Below are positions 9,794 through 18,935 of a stretch of DNA of 64,000 nt, piece after piece. How positions within the stretch are numbered: the first letter of the stretch is position 1; the number at the start of each line of letters is the position of its first letter. The translations under genes were made by a program, and so were the position numbers. This DNA is from DATBGZ01 sp963803115. Lineage in GTDB: Bacteria > Actinomycetota > Actinomycetes > Mycobacteriales > Micromonosporaceae. The DNA lies in the NCBI GenBank assembly GCA_963803115.1, contig CAWDLN010000010.1, positions 105,111 to 169,110 of the forward strand, in the 5' to 3' direction. Below the pieces are notes generated by a model, which worked only from the letters and a program-made list of their open reading frames with translations, had not been told where the DNA came from and did no database searches.

Positions 9794-10666
9794 GTGCGAT
9801 CTGCGTTTCTCGGCAGCTACCTGATCGGTCTCCGCGAGGGTCTTGAGGCCACGCTCGTTGTCAGCATCCTCATCGCCTTCCTGGTCAAGACCGAACGCCG
9901 CTCCCGGCTGCCGCAGGTGTGGCTCGGTGTTGTGGCAGCGGTCCTGCTCTCCCTGGGCTTCGCCGCGCTGCTGCAGTTTGTCGCCGAGGATCTGCTGGGC
10001 TTCGCGCAGCGCGAGCTGTTCGAAGCGATCACGTCGATCCTGGCCATCGTCTTCGTCACTTGGATGATCTTCTGGATGCGCCGGTTTGCTCGGGCGCTCG
10101 CGGGTGATCTACGCACAAAACTGGAGCAGGCGATCGGGTTGGGCGCCTTCGCGGTCGTCGCCATGGCCTTCCTCGCGGTTGTCCGGGAGGGCCTCGAGAC
10201 GTCACTGCTGTTCTATGCCGCGGCCCAGGGCGCCGTCGCTTCGGCCTATCCGCTGCTGGGGATCCTCGCCGGACTGGTGACCGCGGTCGCGCTTGGCTGG
10301 CTGCTCTACCTCGGCTCCATCCGAATCAACCTGAGCACCTTCTTCCGGTGGACCGGCGTCGGCCTCATCCTTGTCGCCGCCGGCATTCTCAAGTACGGCG
10401 TCCACGACCTGCAGGAGGCAGGCGTCTTGCCGGGGCTCAACACGCTCGCGTTCGACATTTCCAGCGGCTACAACGCGACCAGCTGGTACGCCGAACTGCT
10501 CCGCGGGATGTTCAACTTCACCGCGGCTCCGAGCGTGGCCGAGGTCATCGCATGGATCGGATACGCCGTACCGGTGTTGATTGTCTTCCTTTGGCCGGCC
10601 AAGACACCCGCCGCGCCCAAGCCGGCCCCAGAGCCGGCATCGGTCGGTTCGGGCCAGACCCACTGA
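9794..10666 (+). CDS. efeU: Iron permease EfeU (FTR1 family)
   Basis: Inner-membrane permease of the EfeUOB system, which takes up ferrous iron oxidised in the process or haem-derived iron. The protein has 290 residues with seven hydrophobic segments. The two REXXE-type motifs essential for iron movement are present: REGLEATL in TM1 and REGLETSL in TM4. The GTG at 9794 is chosen over an in-frame upstream ATG because it follows GGGAG and aligns with the conserved FLGSYLIGLREGLEA start. It is headed by an iron box and followed directly by the efeO remnant and efeB. Confidence 0.93.
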   Translation: MRSAFLGSYLIGLREGLEATLVVSILIAFLVKTERRSRLPQVWLGVVAAVLLSLGFAALLQFVAEDLLGFAQRELFEAITSILAIVFVTWMIFWMRRFARALAGDLRTKLEQAIGLGAFAVVAMAFLAVVREGLETSLLFYAAAQGAVASAYPLLGILAGLVTAVALGWLLYLGSIRINLSTFFRWTGVGLILVAAGILKYGVHDLQEAGVLPGLNTLAFDISSGYNATSWYAELLRGMFNFTAAPSVAEVIAWIGYAVPVLIVFLWPAKTPAAPKPAPEPASVGSGQTH

Positions 10667-11002
10667 CCCTCGCGCGAATTGGACGAGGTCGCCAGCGGGA
10701 AGATCACCGGTGAGGAGGACCGCTACTCGCACACCGACCTGTGGGACTTCCAGGCCAACGTCGAAGGATCGAAGGCTGTCATCACGGCGCTGCGGGCGGT
10801 CCTCGAAGAGCGCGACTCCGCGCTGCTGGCCGAACTCGACACGCAGTTCGCGGCCGTCGACGCGGCCATGAGCAAGCACCGTGTAGGCGACGGCTGGAGG
10901 CTGCACAACGAGCTCTCGCAGACCGAGCTCAAGGTTCTCTCCGACGCGATCAACGCGCTCGGGGAACCGGTCAGCAAGGTCGCCGCCGTGATCAGCAACT
11001 AG
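10667..11002 (+). pseudogene. efeO: efeO remnant (C-terminal quarter of the M75-domain lipoprotein)
   Basis: Encodes only the last ~110 residues of EfeO, the secreted iron-binding component. ELDEVASGKITGEEDRYS, DLWDFQANVEG and the closing helix match the C terminus of the EfeO imelysin (M75) domain, which is normally about 250 residues in a 380-440-residue protein. The coding sequence picks up immediately after the efeU stop codon (first in-frame start a TTG at 10679), with no signal peptide, cupredoxin domain or N-terminal half. This looks like an internal deletion of about 0.9 kb joining efeU to the 3' end of efeO; an assembly collapse is the alternative. Confidence 0.8.
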
Positions 11003-11028
11003 CCGGCCCGGATCGGAGGCTCACCACG

Positions 11029-12297
11029 ATGTCGATGTCGCGTCGGCAGATCTTCACGATCGGCGCTGCCGGCGCCGCGGGACTCGCCACCGCCGCAGTC
11101 GCGGGAGCCGCGATCCGCGGCTCTGATTCGGGCGCCGCCCCCAGTACCGCGGCCGATTCGGTGCGGTTCTTCGGCGAGCATCCGGCCGGGATCACGACGG
11201 CGGCACAGGACCGGCTGCACTTCGTGGCGTTCGACGTCATCACTCGGGACCGCGACCGGCTGCGCACCATGCTGCAGGCGTGGACCGCGACGGCCGCTCG
11301 GATCACGGCCGGCTTCGATGCCGGTCCGGTCGGTGCGGTTAGCGGATCGCCCGCCGCGCCGCCGGACGACACCGGCGAAGCGATCGGGCTGCCTCCGTCG
11401 CAGCTGACCCTGACCATCGGGTTCGGGCCGGGACTGTTACGCACCGCCGATGGCGATGACCGGTTCGGCCTCGCGGCCCACCGCCCTGCAGCCCTCGCCG
11501 ACATCCCCCGCTTCCCGGGCGACGCGCTCGAACCGGAGATCTCCGGCGGCGACATCTGCGTCCAGGCCTGCGCCAACGATCCGCAGGTGGCGGTGCACGC
11601 CGTACGCAATCTGGCCCGGATCGGGTTCGGCGTCGTCAGCGTCCGCTGGTCGCAGCTCGGATTCGGCCGAACGTCCTCCACGAGCACGAGCCAACAAACA
11701 CCACGCAACCTCATGGGTTTCAAGGACGGGACGCGCAATCTCAAGGCCGAGGAGACCGACGCGCTGCGCGAGCACCTGTGGGTCCAGCCCGGCGACGGAC
11801 CGTCCTGGATGGACGGTGGCGCGTACCTGGTGAGTCGCAAGATTCGCATGCTCATTGAGACCTGGGACCGGACGGCTCTGGGTGAGCAGGAGATGATCGT
11901 AGGTCGGACCAAGGGCGAGGGCGCGCCGATCGGCCGGTCCGGCGAGTTCGATCCACCCGACTTCCAGGCCGTCGGCGCGGATGGCGTTGCGCTCATGGCA
12001 CCGGAGGCGCATGTACGGCTGGCCCATCCGGACTTCCACAACGGCGCCCGCCTGCTCCGCCGGGGCTACAACTTCGTGGACGGGTCCGACGGCCTCGGCC
12101 GTCTCAATGCCGGCCTGTTCTTTCTGGCGTACCAGCGTGACCCGCGCACGCAGTTCGTTCCGGTCCAGCGGGCGCTGGCCAGCCGCGACATCCTCAACGA
12201 GTACATCCGCCACGTCTCAAGCGGGTTATTCGCATGCCCCCCGGGTGTTCGATCCGCCGACGACTACTGGGGACGAACGCTCTTCGAGCAGACCTAG
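11029..12297 (+). CDS. efeB: Dye-decolorising peroxidase EfeB (Tat-exported)
   Basis: Haem peroxidase of the EfeUOB iron-uptake system, acting outside the membrane after Tat export. The protein has 422 residues from ATG 11029, nine bases after GGAGG. A twin-arginine signal is clear (SRRQIFTIGAAGAAGLATA). The DyP-family GXXDG motif is GFKDGTRN (catalytic Asp) and the C-terminal haem-ligand block is HPDFHNGARLLRRGYNF. It lies 26 bp after the efeO remnant in the same transcription unit, under the same iron box. With EfeO truncated, whether the locus still imports iron is uncertain; the peroxidase itself looks intact. Confidence 0.93.
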   Translation: MSMSRRQIFTIGAAGAAGLATAAVAGAAIRGSDSGAAPSTAADSVRFFGEHPAGITTAAQDRLHFVAFDVITRDRDRLRTMLQAWTATAARITAGFDAGPVGAVSGSPAAPPDDTGEAIGLPPSQLTLTIGFGPGLLRTADGDDRFGLAAHRPAALADIPRFPGDALEPEISGGDICVQACANDPQVAVHAVRNLARIGFGVVSVRWSQLGFGRTSSTSTSQQTPRNLMGFKDGTRNLKAEETDALREHLWVQPGDGPSWMDGGAYLVSRKIRMLIETWDRTALGEQEMIVGRTKGEGAPIGRSGEFDPPDFQAVGADGVALMAPEAHVRLAHPDFHNGARLLRRGYNFVDGSDGLGRLNAGLFFLAYQRDPRTQFVPVQRALASRDILNEYIRHVSSGLFACPPGVRSADDYWGRTLFEQT

Positions 12298-12309
12298 CCG
12301 TGGCAGCGG

Positions 12310-12385
12310 GCATGTGTGTTGTCGGGGCCACAACCCTCAGGGCGTAGCTACTCCCCTGGGGGTGTTGACTTGAAACAGAACATCC
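12310..12385. repeat. Dispersed palindromic element, family A, copy 1
   Basis: Shares GCATGTGTGTTG, CCACA-N-CC, GTAG-N-TACTCC, GGGTGTTGA and a closing AACA, in the same order and near-identical spacing, with 42564-42640. The centre (12334-12362) is an imperfect palindrome. It lies between the 3' ends of efeB and the convergent RDD gene, so it could act as a bidirectional terminator. Confidence 0.7.
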
Positions 12386-12447
12386 CGGCGTCGGCGCGAC
12401 ACGCCGGCGTTCGCCGGTGGAAGTCCAATGTGGAATGAGGCTCGGAA

Positions 12448-13479
12448 TCAGAGGGGCGGCGCGGCCGGCCGCACTCCGGGCGGCGGTGGTACCGGATTCT
12501 CGGCGGACCAGCCGCGCACCTCGGGCGTCCGTGCCGGGACAGCCATCGTCGGCGCGGCGATCGCGGCGGCGAGGTCCGGCCAGACGGTCGCCGCCCGGGC
12601 CCGGACGGCCGCGAGCTGTCGCGTGGCCCTGCGGTGGCGCTCGGCGTGCACGGCCGCCAAGTATTTCCAGGCGGGCGTACCGGGCGGCGGCGGCGGATTG
12701 ATGGCGACCGCAACCTCCCGGACCAGTCGTTGGCCGAGCGCGGAGCGGGCCGGTTCGCGGATGCTGCGGTTACGGGCGAGGAAGTTGCGGGCGCCCAGGG
12801 CGAGGTCGTCGTCCAGACCTGTGAGATCGAGCGTGGCCGCCCAGGCGGCGAGCTCCGGCGGCATCGTGGGCACCCAGCCCCACGCCGCGGGGGTTCGTTC
12901 GTGGATCACGATGGTGCCCGCGACGTGGTCGCCGAGCCGCTTGCTCTGCGGGCTGGCGATCATCGTCCAGATCGTTACCAACCACGTGAGGGGGGCGCCG
13001 ATGAGCCCCGGCCACTCGACGGCGAGACCGACGAGACTGCGCGTCATGGCCTGGCGGAAGGCCACCGGGCCGCCGTCGTCGCGGACCACCCGCAGTCCGA
13101 AGATCAGCTTGCCGAGCGTGCGCCCCCGGGTCAGCGTCTCCAACGCCACCGGGTAGCCCAGCATCGCGATCAACAAGGCAACGATCGAGATAACGGCGCC
13201 GACGGCGGAATCAAAGGTGATCACGTGGAAGTTGCCGAGCAGCGACGCGAGGATCAGCAAGAAGATGATCAATGTGAAGAAGAGGACCAGCTGAATGACC
13301 GCGTCAACCATACGGGCCAGCGCACGGGATCCAAGCCGGGCGACCCGTACGTCGAGGTGTACCGCCTCGCCGGTGAGGATCCGAGTGTGGCCGAGATCCG
13401 GTTGAGCCACAGCTGTCGGTGACGGAACCAAAGTCGGTGACGGAACCACAGACGTAGGTGCCAGGGTGCCGGGGGTCAC
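12448..13479 (-). CDS. RDD family membrane protein
   Basis: A 343-residue membrane protein. The RDD domain spans roughly residues 45-190: LGSRALARMVDAVIQ opens it, followed by two hydrophobic helices, then GRTLGKLIFGLRVVRDDGG and a third helix, ending KRLGDHVAGTIVIHER. The cytoplasmic tail is Ala/Pro/Arg rich. Its N terminus starts with a Ser/Pro/Val repeat (VPSPT twice) encoded by a short DNA repeat, so the true start could be later. RDD proteins are proposed to transport or to handle lipids or ions; no specific role is known. It is divergent from the SpoIIM gene, with only 70 bp between. Confidence 0.82.
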   Translation of the reverse strand: MTPGTLAPTSVVPSPTLVPSPTAVAQPDLGHTRILTGEAVHLDVRVARLGSRALARMVDAVIQLVLFFTLIIFLLILASLLGNFHVITFDSAVGAVISIVALLIAMLGYPVALETLTRGRTLGKLIFGLRVVRDDGGPVAFRQAMTRSLVGLAVEWPGLIGAPLTWLVTIWTMIASPQSKRLGDHVAGTIVIHERTPAAWGWVPTMPPELAAWAATLDLTGLDDDLALGARNFLARNRSIREPARSALGQRLVREVAVAINPPPPPGTPAWKYLAAVHAERHRRATRQLAAVRARAATVWPDLAAAIAAPTMAVPARTPEVRGWSAENPVPPPPGVRPAAPPL

Positions 13480-13549
13480 CTGACCAGTGTCCCCGACCGG
13501 TACGCTCGGCGCGCACCCGTACCGACGCCGGATTCCTAGGAGCGATTGC

Positions 13550-14551
13550 GTGGATCTGGACGCGTTCGTGACCGAGCACGGTGCGGAGTGGAACCGGCTG
13601 CAGGTCCTGGCCGGCCGCCGCCGGCGCCGCCTGAGCCCGGAGGAGGTCGACGAGCTCGTCGTCCTGTACCGGCGCGCCGCGACGCACCTGTCGGTGGTGC
13701 GCAGTCGGTCCGGTGACCCGACGCTCGTGGCGTGGCTGTCGCGGTTGGTGTTGCAGGCCCGCGCGGCGGTCAGCCCGTCGGCCGGTTTCTCGGGCGCGGC
13801 CGTGCGGCGCTTCTTCGCGGTCTCGTTTCCGGCCGAGATCTACCGAGCGGGCGGATGGTGCCTCGGCGTCGCGGGTGGCTTCCTTGGCTTCGCGGCGGTG
13901 CTCGGCGCTCTGGTGGCGACCGATCCTTCGATCTCGTCCGCACTCTTCAGTCCGGAAGAGATCGACAGCTTGGTGCGCAACGACTTCGAGGCCTACTACT
14001 CCCAGTTCGCGCCGGAGAACTTCGCCTCACTCGTCTGGGTCAACAACGCTCTCGTGTCCGCGGTCTGTCTCGCGGGGGGAGTGCTGGTGCTGCCGACCTT
14101 GTATCTGTTGTTCGAGAACGCGGTGAACCTGGGGTTGATCGGCGGGGTGATGGTCGGCAATGGGCGGGCCGACGTCTTTTTCGGCCTGATCACCGTGCAT
14201 GGGCTCTTGGAGCTCACGTGCGTCTTCGTCGCCGGGGGACTCGGCCTGCGGGTCGCCTGGGCGTGGATCGCACCGGGGCCGCTACGCACGCGCACCCAGG
14301 CGTTGGCCCAGGCCGGCCGGTCGGCGACCGTGGTCGCGTTAGGGCTCGCGGCGCCGCTGTTCGTCAGTGGCATGGTCGAGGCGTTCGTCACGCCCGCGCC
14401 GGTCCCGGTGGAGGTCAAGCTCGCCATCGGGGCGACGGTATGGCTGGCATTCGTGTCCTATGTGGTCATTGCCGGCGGGGCGGCCGTGCGGCGCGGTGAG
14501 ACCGGCGATGTCGCCTCGTTTGAGCGGGAGCCCGAGGCGCCGACGGTCTGA
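13550..14551 (+). CDS. SpoIIM-family integral membrane protein
   Basis: A 333-residue polytopic membrane protein of the stage II sporulation protein M (DUF95) family. Start GTG 13550, preceded by AGGAG seven bases upstream. The N-terminal ~90 residues are soluble (helical, WNRLQVLAGRRRRR), followed by five or six membrane segments; the central NLGLIGGVMVGNGRADVFFGLI block is typical. In Bacillus SpoIIM acts in septal peptidoglycan hydrolysis, but actinobacterial members sit beside RDD/MoxR/DUF58 genes and their function is unknown. It is convergent with the DUF58 gene, 7 bp apart. Confidence 0.85.
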   Translation: MDLDAFVTEHGAEWNRLQVLAGRRRRRLSPEEVDELVVLYRRAATHLSVVRSRSGDPTLVAWLSRLVLQARAAVSPSAGFSGAAVRRFFAVSFPAEIYRAGGWCLGVAGGFLGFAAVLGALVATDPSISSALFSPEEIDSLVRNDFEAYYSQFAPENFASLVWVNNALVSAVCLAGGVLVLPTLYLLFENAVNLGLIGGVMVGNGRADVFFGLITVHGLLELTCVFVAGGLGLRVAWAWIAPGPLRTRTQALAQAGRSATVVALGLAAPLFVSGMVEAFVTPAPVPVEVKLAIGATVWLAFVSYVVIAGGAAVRRGETGDVASFEREPEAPTV

Positions 14552-14558
14552 GCACGGC

Positions 14559-15929
14559 CTACAACTTGCCGGCCGCCTTGAGGTCGAGGTAGCGGTCGGT
14601 CACCTTCGACGCGAACGTCTCGGCCGGTTCGTCGACGACGGCCACACCGTAGCGCGCCAACGCCGACCGTACCCGTCGCAGCTCGGCCAGACCGCGCTCG
14701 GCGGCGGCCGCGGTGTGGATGGCGGCCGCGTCATTGCGGCCGGTCGCCAGATCGTCCAACGCCTGGTCGTGGACCGCCGCTACCATGACCATGTGGCGAG
14801 CCACAAGACTCGGCAGTACCGGCAGCAGGCCCTCACCAAGTGCGCCTGGGTCGAGCGTGGTGAACAGAACCACCAAGGCGCGCTTGCGTTCGCGGTCGAG
14901 CACCTCGGCCACGACGCGGCCGAAATCCGTCTCTACCAAGGCCGGTTGTAGCGGCGCCAGGGCTCCGATCAGCTTGGGCAGGCTCCGCTTGTTCGACGCC
15001 GACACGTTGGCATGCGTCTGGGTGTCCACGGCCAACAGGTCCACCCGGTCGCCGGCGTGGGCGGCCACGCTCGCGAGCAATAATGCGGCGTCGATGGCCA
15101 GATCCAGCCGCGGCTCTCCGGTCGCCTCGGGTTCGGACATGCCCGGCCCAGAGCCAGCGTGCGTGGCGATTCGTCCGGCGCTGGTGCGGCCGGTGTCCAG
15201 CACGCAGAGCACCCGGCGGTCGCGTTCGGGTCGCCACTGTTTGGTCACGAGGTGCTCGCGCCGGGCACTGCCTCGCCAGTCGATGGCGCGCGGGTCGTCG
15301 CCCACCACGTAATCGCGCAACGAGTCGAACTCGCTGCCCTGCCCCCGTCCTCGCGTAACCACCTGGCCGTCGATGACCCGCAGCCGCGACAGCTTCTCCG
15401 GCAAGAGGCGACGCGAGCGGAACTCCGGCAGAGCACGCAGTGTCCACGGTGGAGTGATCTCGTCGGCGCGTTTGCCGGTCGTCTGCCGGTAGGCCAGTCC
15501 GAAGGGTCCATACGAGCGCACCGTGACCCGCGACGCGGGCCGGTCTCCGCGGCGGGTAGGTGTGAGCACCGTCTCGATCGCTGCGCTCTCGCCCGGATCG
15601 AGGGCGAGGACATGGGCGTACGGCGGCGCCGCGCCCGCCGACGGAACCCAGGCGTCGCGCACCACCGCGCGCATCGTGCGCACGGAGAGGTTGGTGAGTC
15701 GCAACGCGACCGTCGCGGAGTCGCCCAGCCGGATCTCGGTGGGCCCCTCCCGGTGGAGCCGCACCTCACCGGCGGGCGCGGCGACCAGCCAGTCCAGCGC
15801 GGCCACCACCAGCAGTACGCCCGCAAGCACCGCGAGCGGCAACCAGGGGCGGGTTCCGACGGTGGCCGCCACCGCGATCGTCGGGATGCCGAGCCCGACC
15901 AGCAGCGCGGATACGCGCCGACTGATCAT
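14559..15929 (-). CDS. DUF58 domain protein
   Basis: A 456-residue protein with two N-terminal membrane helices (about residues 5-50) and a cytoplasmic region carrying the DUF58 block around residue 200 (GSEFDSLRDYVVGDDPRAI then DWRGSARRE), followed by a vWA-like fold (LCVLDTGRTSA). DUF58 proteins pair with MoxR AAA ATPases, which are thought to remodel or chaperone partner complexes. Here the start ATG overlaps the MoxR stop by four bases, so the two are co-translated. It is the last gene of a five-gene minus-strand operon. Confidence 0.88.
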   Translation of the reverse strand: MISRRVSALLVGLGIPTIAVAATVGTRPWLPLAVLAGVLLVVAALDWLVAAPAGEVRLHREGPTEIRLGDSATVALRLTNLSVRTMRAVVRDAWVPSAGAAPPYAHVLALDPGESAAIETVLTPTRRGDRPASRVTVRSYGPFGLAYRQTTGKRADEITPPWTLRALPEFRSRRLLPEKLSRLRVIDGQVVTRGRGQGSEFDSLRDYVVGDDPRAIDWRGSARREHLVTKQWRPERDRRVLCVLDTGRTSAGRIATHAGSGPGMSEPEATGEPRLDLAIDAALLLASVAAHAGDRVDLLAVDTQTHANVSASNKRSLPKLIGALAPLQPALVETDFGRVVAEVLDRERKRALVVLFTTLDPGALGEGLLPVLPSLVARHMVMVAAVHDQALDDLATGRNDAAAIHTAAAAERGLAELRRVRSALARYGVAVVDEPAETFASKVTDRYLDLKAAGKL

Positions 15930-16939
15930 CGGGGGGTGGGGACGGTGGCGAGCAGCGAGTCCAGCACCGCGTCGGCGGTGACGCCCTCGAGCTCAGCCTC
16001 ATGCCGAAGCCGAACCCGATGCCGCAGCACCGGCCGGGCGACCGCCTTCACGTCGTCGGGCGTCACGTAGCCGCGGCCGGTCAGCCAGGCGAATGCCTTG
16101 GCGGCGTTGAGCAAACCGGTCGCGCCACGCGGGGAGGCACCAAGTTCAAATGAGGGCGCGGTACGGGTCGACCGGCAGAGGTCGACGACGTACGCGAGCA
16201 CGCCATCGGCGACCTGCACCCGCAGCGCGCCGGCGCGGGCGGCGACGAGATCGGCCGCGGTGGCGACCGGCCGCACGCCGGCGGCGCTGAGGTTACGTGG
16301 ATCGAATCCGTTGTGGTGGGCCCGGATCACGCCGAGCTCCTCGTCCCGCGTGGGCAGCGGCACCGTGAGCTTGAACAGGAACCGGTCCAGCTGAGCCTCG
16401 GGAAGCGGGTACGTGCCCTCGTACTCGATCGGGTTCTGGGTGGCCGCGACCAGGAACGGCTCCGGCAGTGGTCGCGGCATGCCTTCGACGGAGACCTGCC
16501 GCTCCTCCATCACCTCGAGCAGTGATGCCTGCGTCTTGGGCGGGGTGCGGTTGATCTCATCGGCCAGGAACAGGTTCGTGAAGACCGGCCCGGGCCGGAA
16601 CTCGAACGCCGCCGCTCGGGCGTCGAACACGAGCGACCCGGTGACGTCGCTCGGCATGAGATCCGGCGTGAACTGCATCCGCTTCATCTCCAGCGACAGC
16701 GAGGCCGACATCGCGCGGACGAGCAGGGTCTTGGCCACGCCCGGCACACCCTCGAGCAGTACGTGGCCGCGGCACAACAGTGCGAGCACCAGGCCGGTGA
16801 CGGTCGCGTCTTGACCGATGATCACCTTGCCGATCTCGGCGCGGAGCCGGCCGAGGGCCTCCCGGGCAGCATCACGTTCGGGATCGCCCATGGGTCCGGG
16901 TGCGGTCGCGCCACCAGGCATCGCAGCGGTGTGGGTCAC
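15926..16939 (-). CDS. MoxR family AAA+ ATPase
   Basis: A 337-residue AAA+ ATPase. Walker A is in HVLLEGVPGVAKTLLVRA, Walker B in NLFLADEINRTPPKTQ, sensor 1 in FLVAATQNPIEYEGTYPLPEAQLDRF, and sensor 2 in GASPRGATGLLNAAKAFAW. These are the hallmarks of the MoxR class, which acts with vWA/DUF58 partners in complex assembly or stress responses. The start is GTG 16939, with GGAGG six bases upstream, overlapping the DUF4350 stop by four bases (GTGA). The partner relation to the DUF58 protein is inferred from operon structure. Confidence 0.93.
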   Translation of the reverse strand: MTHTAAMPGGATAPGPMGDPERDAAREALGRLRAEIGKVIIGQDATVTGLVLALLCRGHVLLEGVPGVAKTLLVRAMSASLSLEMKRMQFTPDLMPSDVTGSLVFDARAAAFEFRPGPVFTNLFLADEINRTPPKTQASLLEVMEERQVSVEGMPRPLPEPFLVAATQNPIEYEGTYPLPEAQLDRFLFKLTVPLPTRDEELGVIRAHHNGFDPRNLSAAGVRPVATAADLVAARAGALRVQVADGVLAYVVDLCRSTRTAPSFELGASPRGATGLLNAAKAFAWLTGRGYVTPDDVKAVARPVLRHRVRLRHEAELEGVTADAVLDSLLATVPTPR

Positions 16940-18279
16940 GGCGTTCCTCCTGATCGGTGCGGTGGTGCCGAGCCGGGACGGTCCCAGACCACGGCCGAGA
17001 CGAGCTGGTCCAGGTCGGCCGTCGCCGCCACGAGGGCGTCGTCGTCCGACGGTGAGGGTCCATAGAGGACGGTCCAGACCGCCGCGTCTTCGAGCCCGAC
17101 TCGGGCTGCGATCTGGGCGACGAAGCGGTCCGCCGGCGGCCCAGGCGTACTGAGCTGTCTTTCGGTCGCCGCCGTGGCGGTCGGGTCCAGCACCCGCGCG
17201 ATGCGGGCGATCGCGGCGGCGCGCAGCGCGGCCAGGCTGGCATCGCGCGCGTTGATGCGTTCGTAGAGGCGGCCGCGACCGGTGACCGCTTCCGCGGCCG
17301 GTACCAGCACCGGCAGCGGTTCGGCGACCGGCGCGCCGAGCCGCCGGGCTCTCGCCAGCGCGAGCAGGACGCCACCGGCGAAAAGCAACGCCAGCACGGC
17401 CCACAGCTGAACCGGAAAAGCGTCAAACAACGCAATGCCCGTGTTGGTACGGTCGCGGTCGCCACGCTGGTACGTCGGCAGCGTCAGGTCATCCGGCTCC
17501 GCTGACGCGGTGGGCGGAGTGGTTTCGAGGCGATGGACGTCGACCCAGATCACCCGACCGAACTCGGAGAGCAGCCCAGTCGCGAATGCCGCGTTACCGA
17601 CCTCGCCGATCCGGTCGTTGCGGAACGGCTCGCTCGCGCCGACAAAGATGATCTCGCGTCCCTCGCGCTGGAACCCGATGAGGCTGCCGCCGTAGCACAG
17701 TGTTGACGGGTCGTCCCCGTCGTAGACATCGCGCCGCACCGCAGCCGCGCCGGCCCGCCGCGCGTACTCGGTCGCGCACTGCGGCTCGACCGTGGCGGTG
17801 GCCCACCGGCTACTGTGGACACCCGCCGGCACGGTAGCAGTCAGCAGCGCCCGCCAGCCCGGGCGTACCAACACAATCCGGTGGGAGCCCGGGGTGCGTG
17901 CCAGGTCGAGGACGAACCGCGGATTGAGGTAGTCGGGCGCGGGGACGAAGACGGTGGCATCCCCACCGTTCGCGGCCGCAACGGCGGCGGCGCTGGAGCT
18001 GACGCGCACGATCGAAACGCCGGCCGCCTGGAGCTTGTCGGCGAGCTGGCTCGAGCCGTGTCGTCCGGCGCCAGTGGGCGAGAGCGTCTGCGAGTCGCTC
18101 GAATTCGGTTCCTGGTACGCGTGCGCCGCAAAGGTCGCGAGCCACGCGAGCGCCACGACCACGAGCGGGATGACGAATCGCGGCCACCGCCGCGAGCGGC
18201 GACGGCTCGCTCCTACAAGCGTGGTCAGCCGTGGCTCGTCCGAGGCCGGAGCGGGCCGCCGTACTCCGGTCGTGGTCAT
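16936..18279 (-). CDS. DUF4350 domain membrane protein
   Basis: A 447-residue protein with an N-terminal membrane helix (residues about 37-55, FVIPLVVVALAWLATFAAHA), a large extracytoplasmic DUF4350 domain (NSSDSQTLSPTGAGRHGSSQL, then an ABC-type solute-like fold), a second helix near residue 285 (VQLWAVLALLFAGGVLLALA) and a cytoplasmic helical tail. The start ATG at 18279 overlaps the DUF4129 stop. The family is restricted to actinobacterial MoxR/DUF58 clusters and its biochemical role is unknown. Confidence 0.82.
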   Translation of the reverse strand: MTTTGVRRPAPASDEPRLTTLVGASRRRSRRWPRFVIPLVVVALAWLATFAAHAYQEPNSSDSQTLSPTGAGRHGSSQLADKLQAAGVSIVRVSSSAAAVAAANGGDATVFVPAPDYLNPRFVLDLARTPGSHRIVLVRPGWRALLTATVPAGVHSSRWATATVEPQCATEYARRAGAAAVRRDVYDGDDPSTLCYGGSLIGFQREGREIIFVGASEPFRNDRIGEVGNAAFATGLLSEFGRVIWVDVHRLETTPPTASAEPDDLTLPTYQRGDRDRTNTGIALFDAFPVQLWAVLALLFAGGVLLALARARRLGAPVAEPLPVLVPAAEAVTGRGRLYERINARDASLAALRAAAIARIARVLDPTATAATERQLSTPGPPADRFVAQIAARVGLEDAAVWTVLYGPSPSDDDALVAATADLDQLVSAVVWDRPGSAPPHRSGGTP

Positions 18280-18935
18280 GGTGGGCTCCCGACCATTGCC
18301 GCTTGCGCGAGGATCGCGGCGATCGCGTCCGCCTGCCCCCGCAGCGCCGTGTCGTCCGCGGCCGTCGCCGGCCGCAGGCCGTACCAGATCTCCGAGAAGA
18401 CATCGACCGCAGAGGTCAGAGGTGAGGCGAGCTGGGGTCGCGCGTGACCGGCCGCCCTCGCCAGCTCGGTGACCGTCCATCCTGGACTGTGCGGCAGGAC
18501 CCCACGTTCGATGAGGTCGCGGACGACGGCCCGCAACCGTTCCCGCACCGCCTCCGCGTAGCGGCCGGCGGCCGCCAATTGATCGGCCGTGAGGGCGAGC
18601 ACCTCGGCCGGCAGGTCCGGCAGCTGGTCGGGCGGCAGGTCAAGCTCGGCCTCGACCGGGCGGCGCTTGCGCCGCCACCGAAGCCGCCAACGCCAGCGCA
18701 GCGAGCCGAGGCGGAACCGGCCGCGCCAGCCCGTGCGGCGCCTCGCCGTGGACCCGGCACTGCGATCGAAGCGCAGCCGCCAGCGCCACGGCAGCCAAGC
18801 GGGCCAGTAGTACCAGCCGAGCCCGACCAGTAGCGCGAGCAGGAAGGACAGCAGAATGAGCGTCGGTACGCCGCCGCGCACCTCATCGGCAACCAGCGCG
18901 ACAAACTCGGACCAGACGCGGGTGGTGGCGTTCAC
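18276..18935 (-). CDS. DUF4129 domain membrane protein
   Basis: A 219-residue protein with one clear membrane helix (residues about 22-42), an Arg/Trp-rich linker (WRWRLRF, RWRWRLRWRRKRR) and a C-terminal DUF4129 helical domain (AAGRYAEAVRERLRAVVRDL, then GVLPHSPGWTVTELARAAG). DUF4129 occurs at the end of transglutaminase-like and MoxR-associated proteins. GTG 18935 overlaps the upstream stop, and its own stop overlaps the DUF4350 start. Function unknown; its place in the MoxR unit is conserved in actinobacteria. Confidence 0.82.
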   Translation of the reverse strand: MNATTRVWSEFVALVADEVRGGVPTLILLSFLLALLVGLGWYYWPAWLPWRWRLRFDRSAGSTARRRTGWRGRFRLGSLRWRWRLRWRRKRRPVEAELDLPPDQLPDLPAEVLALTADQLAAAGRYAEAVRERLRAVVRDLIERGVLPHSPGWTVTELARAAGHARPQLASPLTSAVDVFSEIWYGLRPATAADDTALRGQADAIAAILAQAAMVGSPP

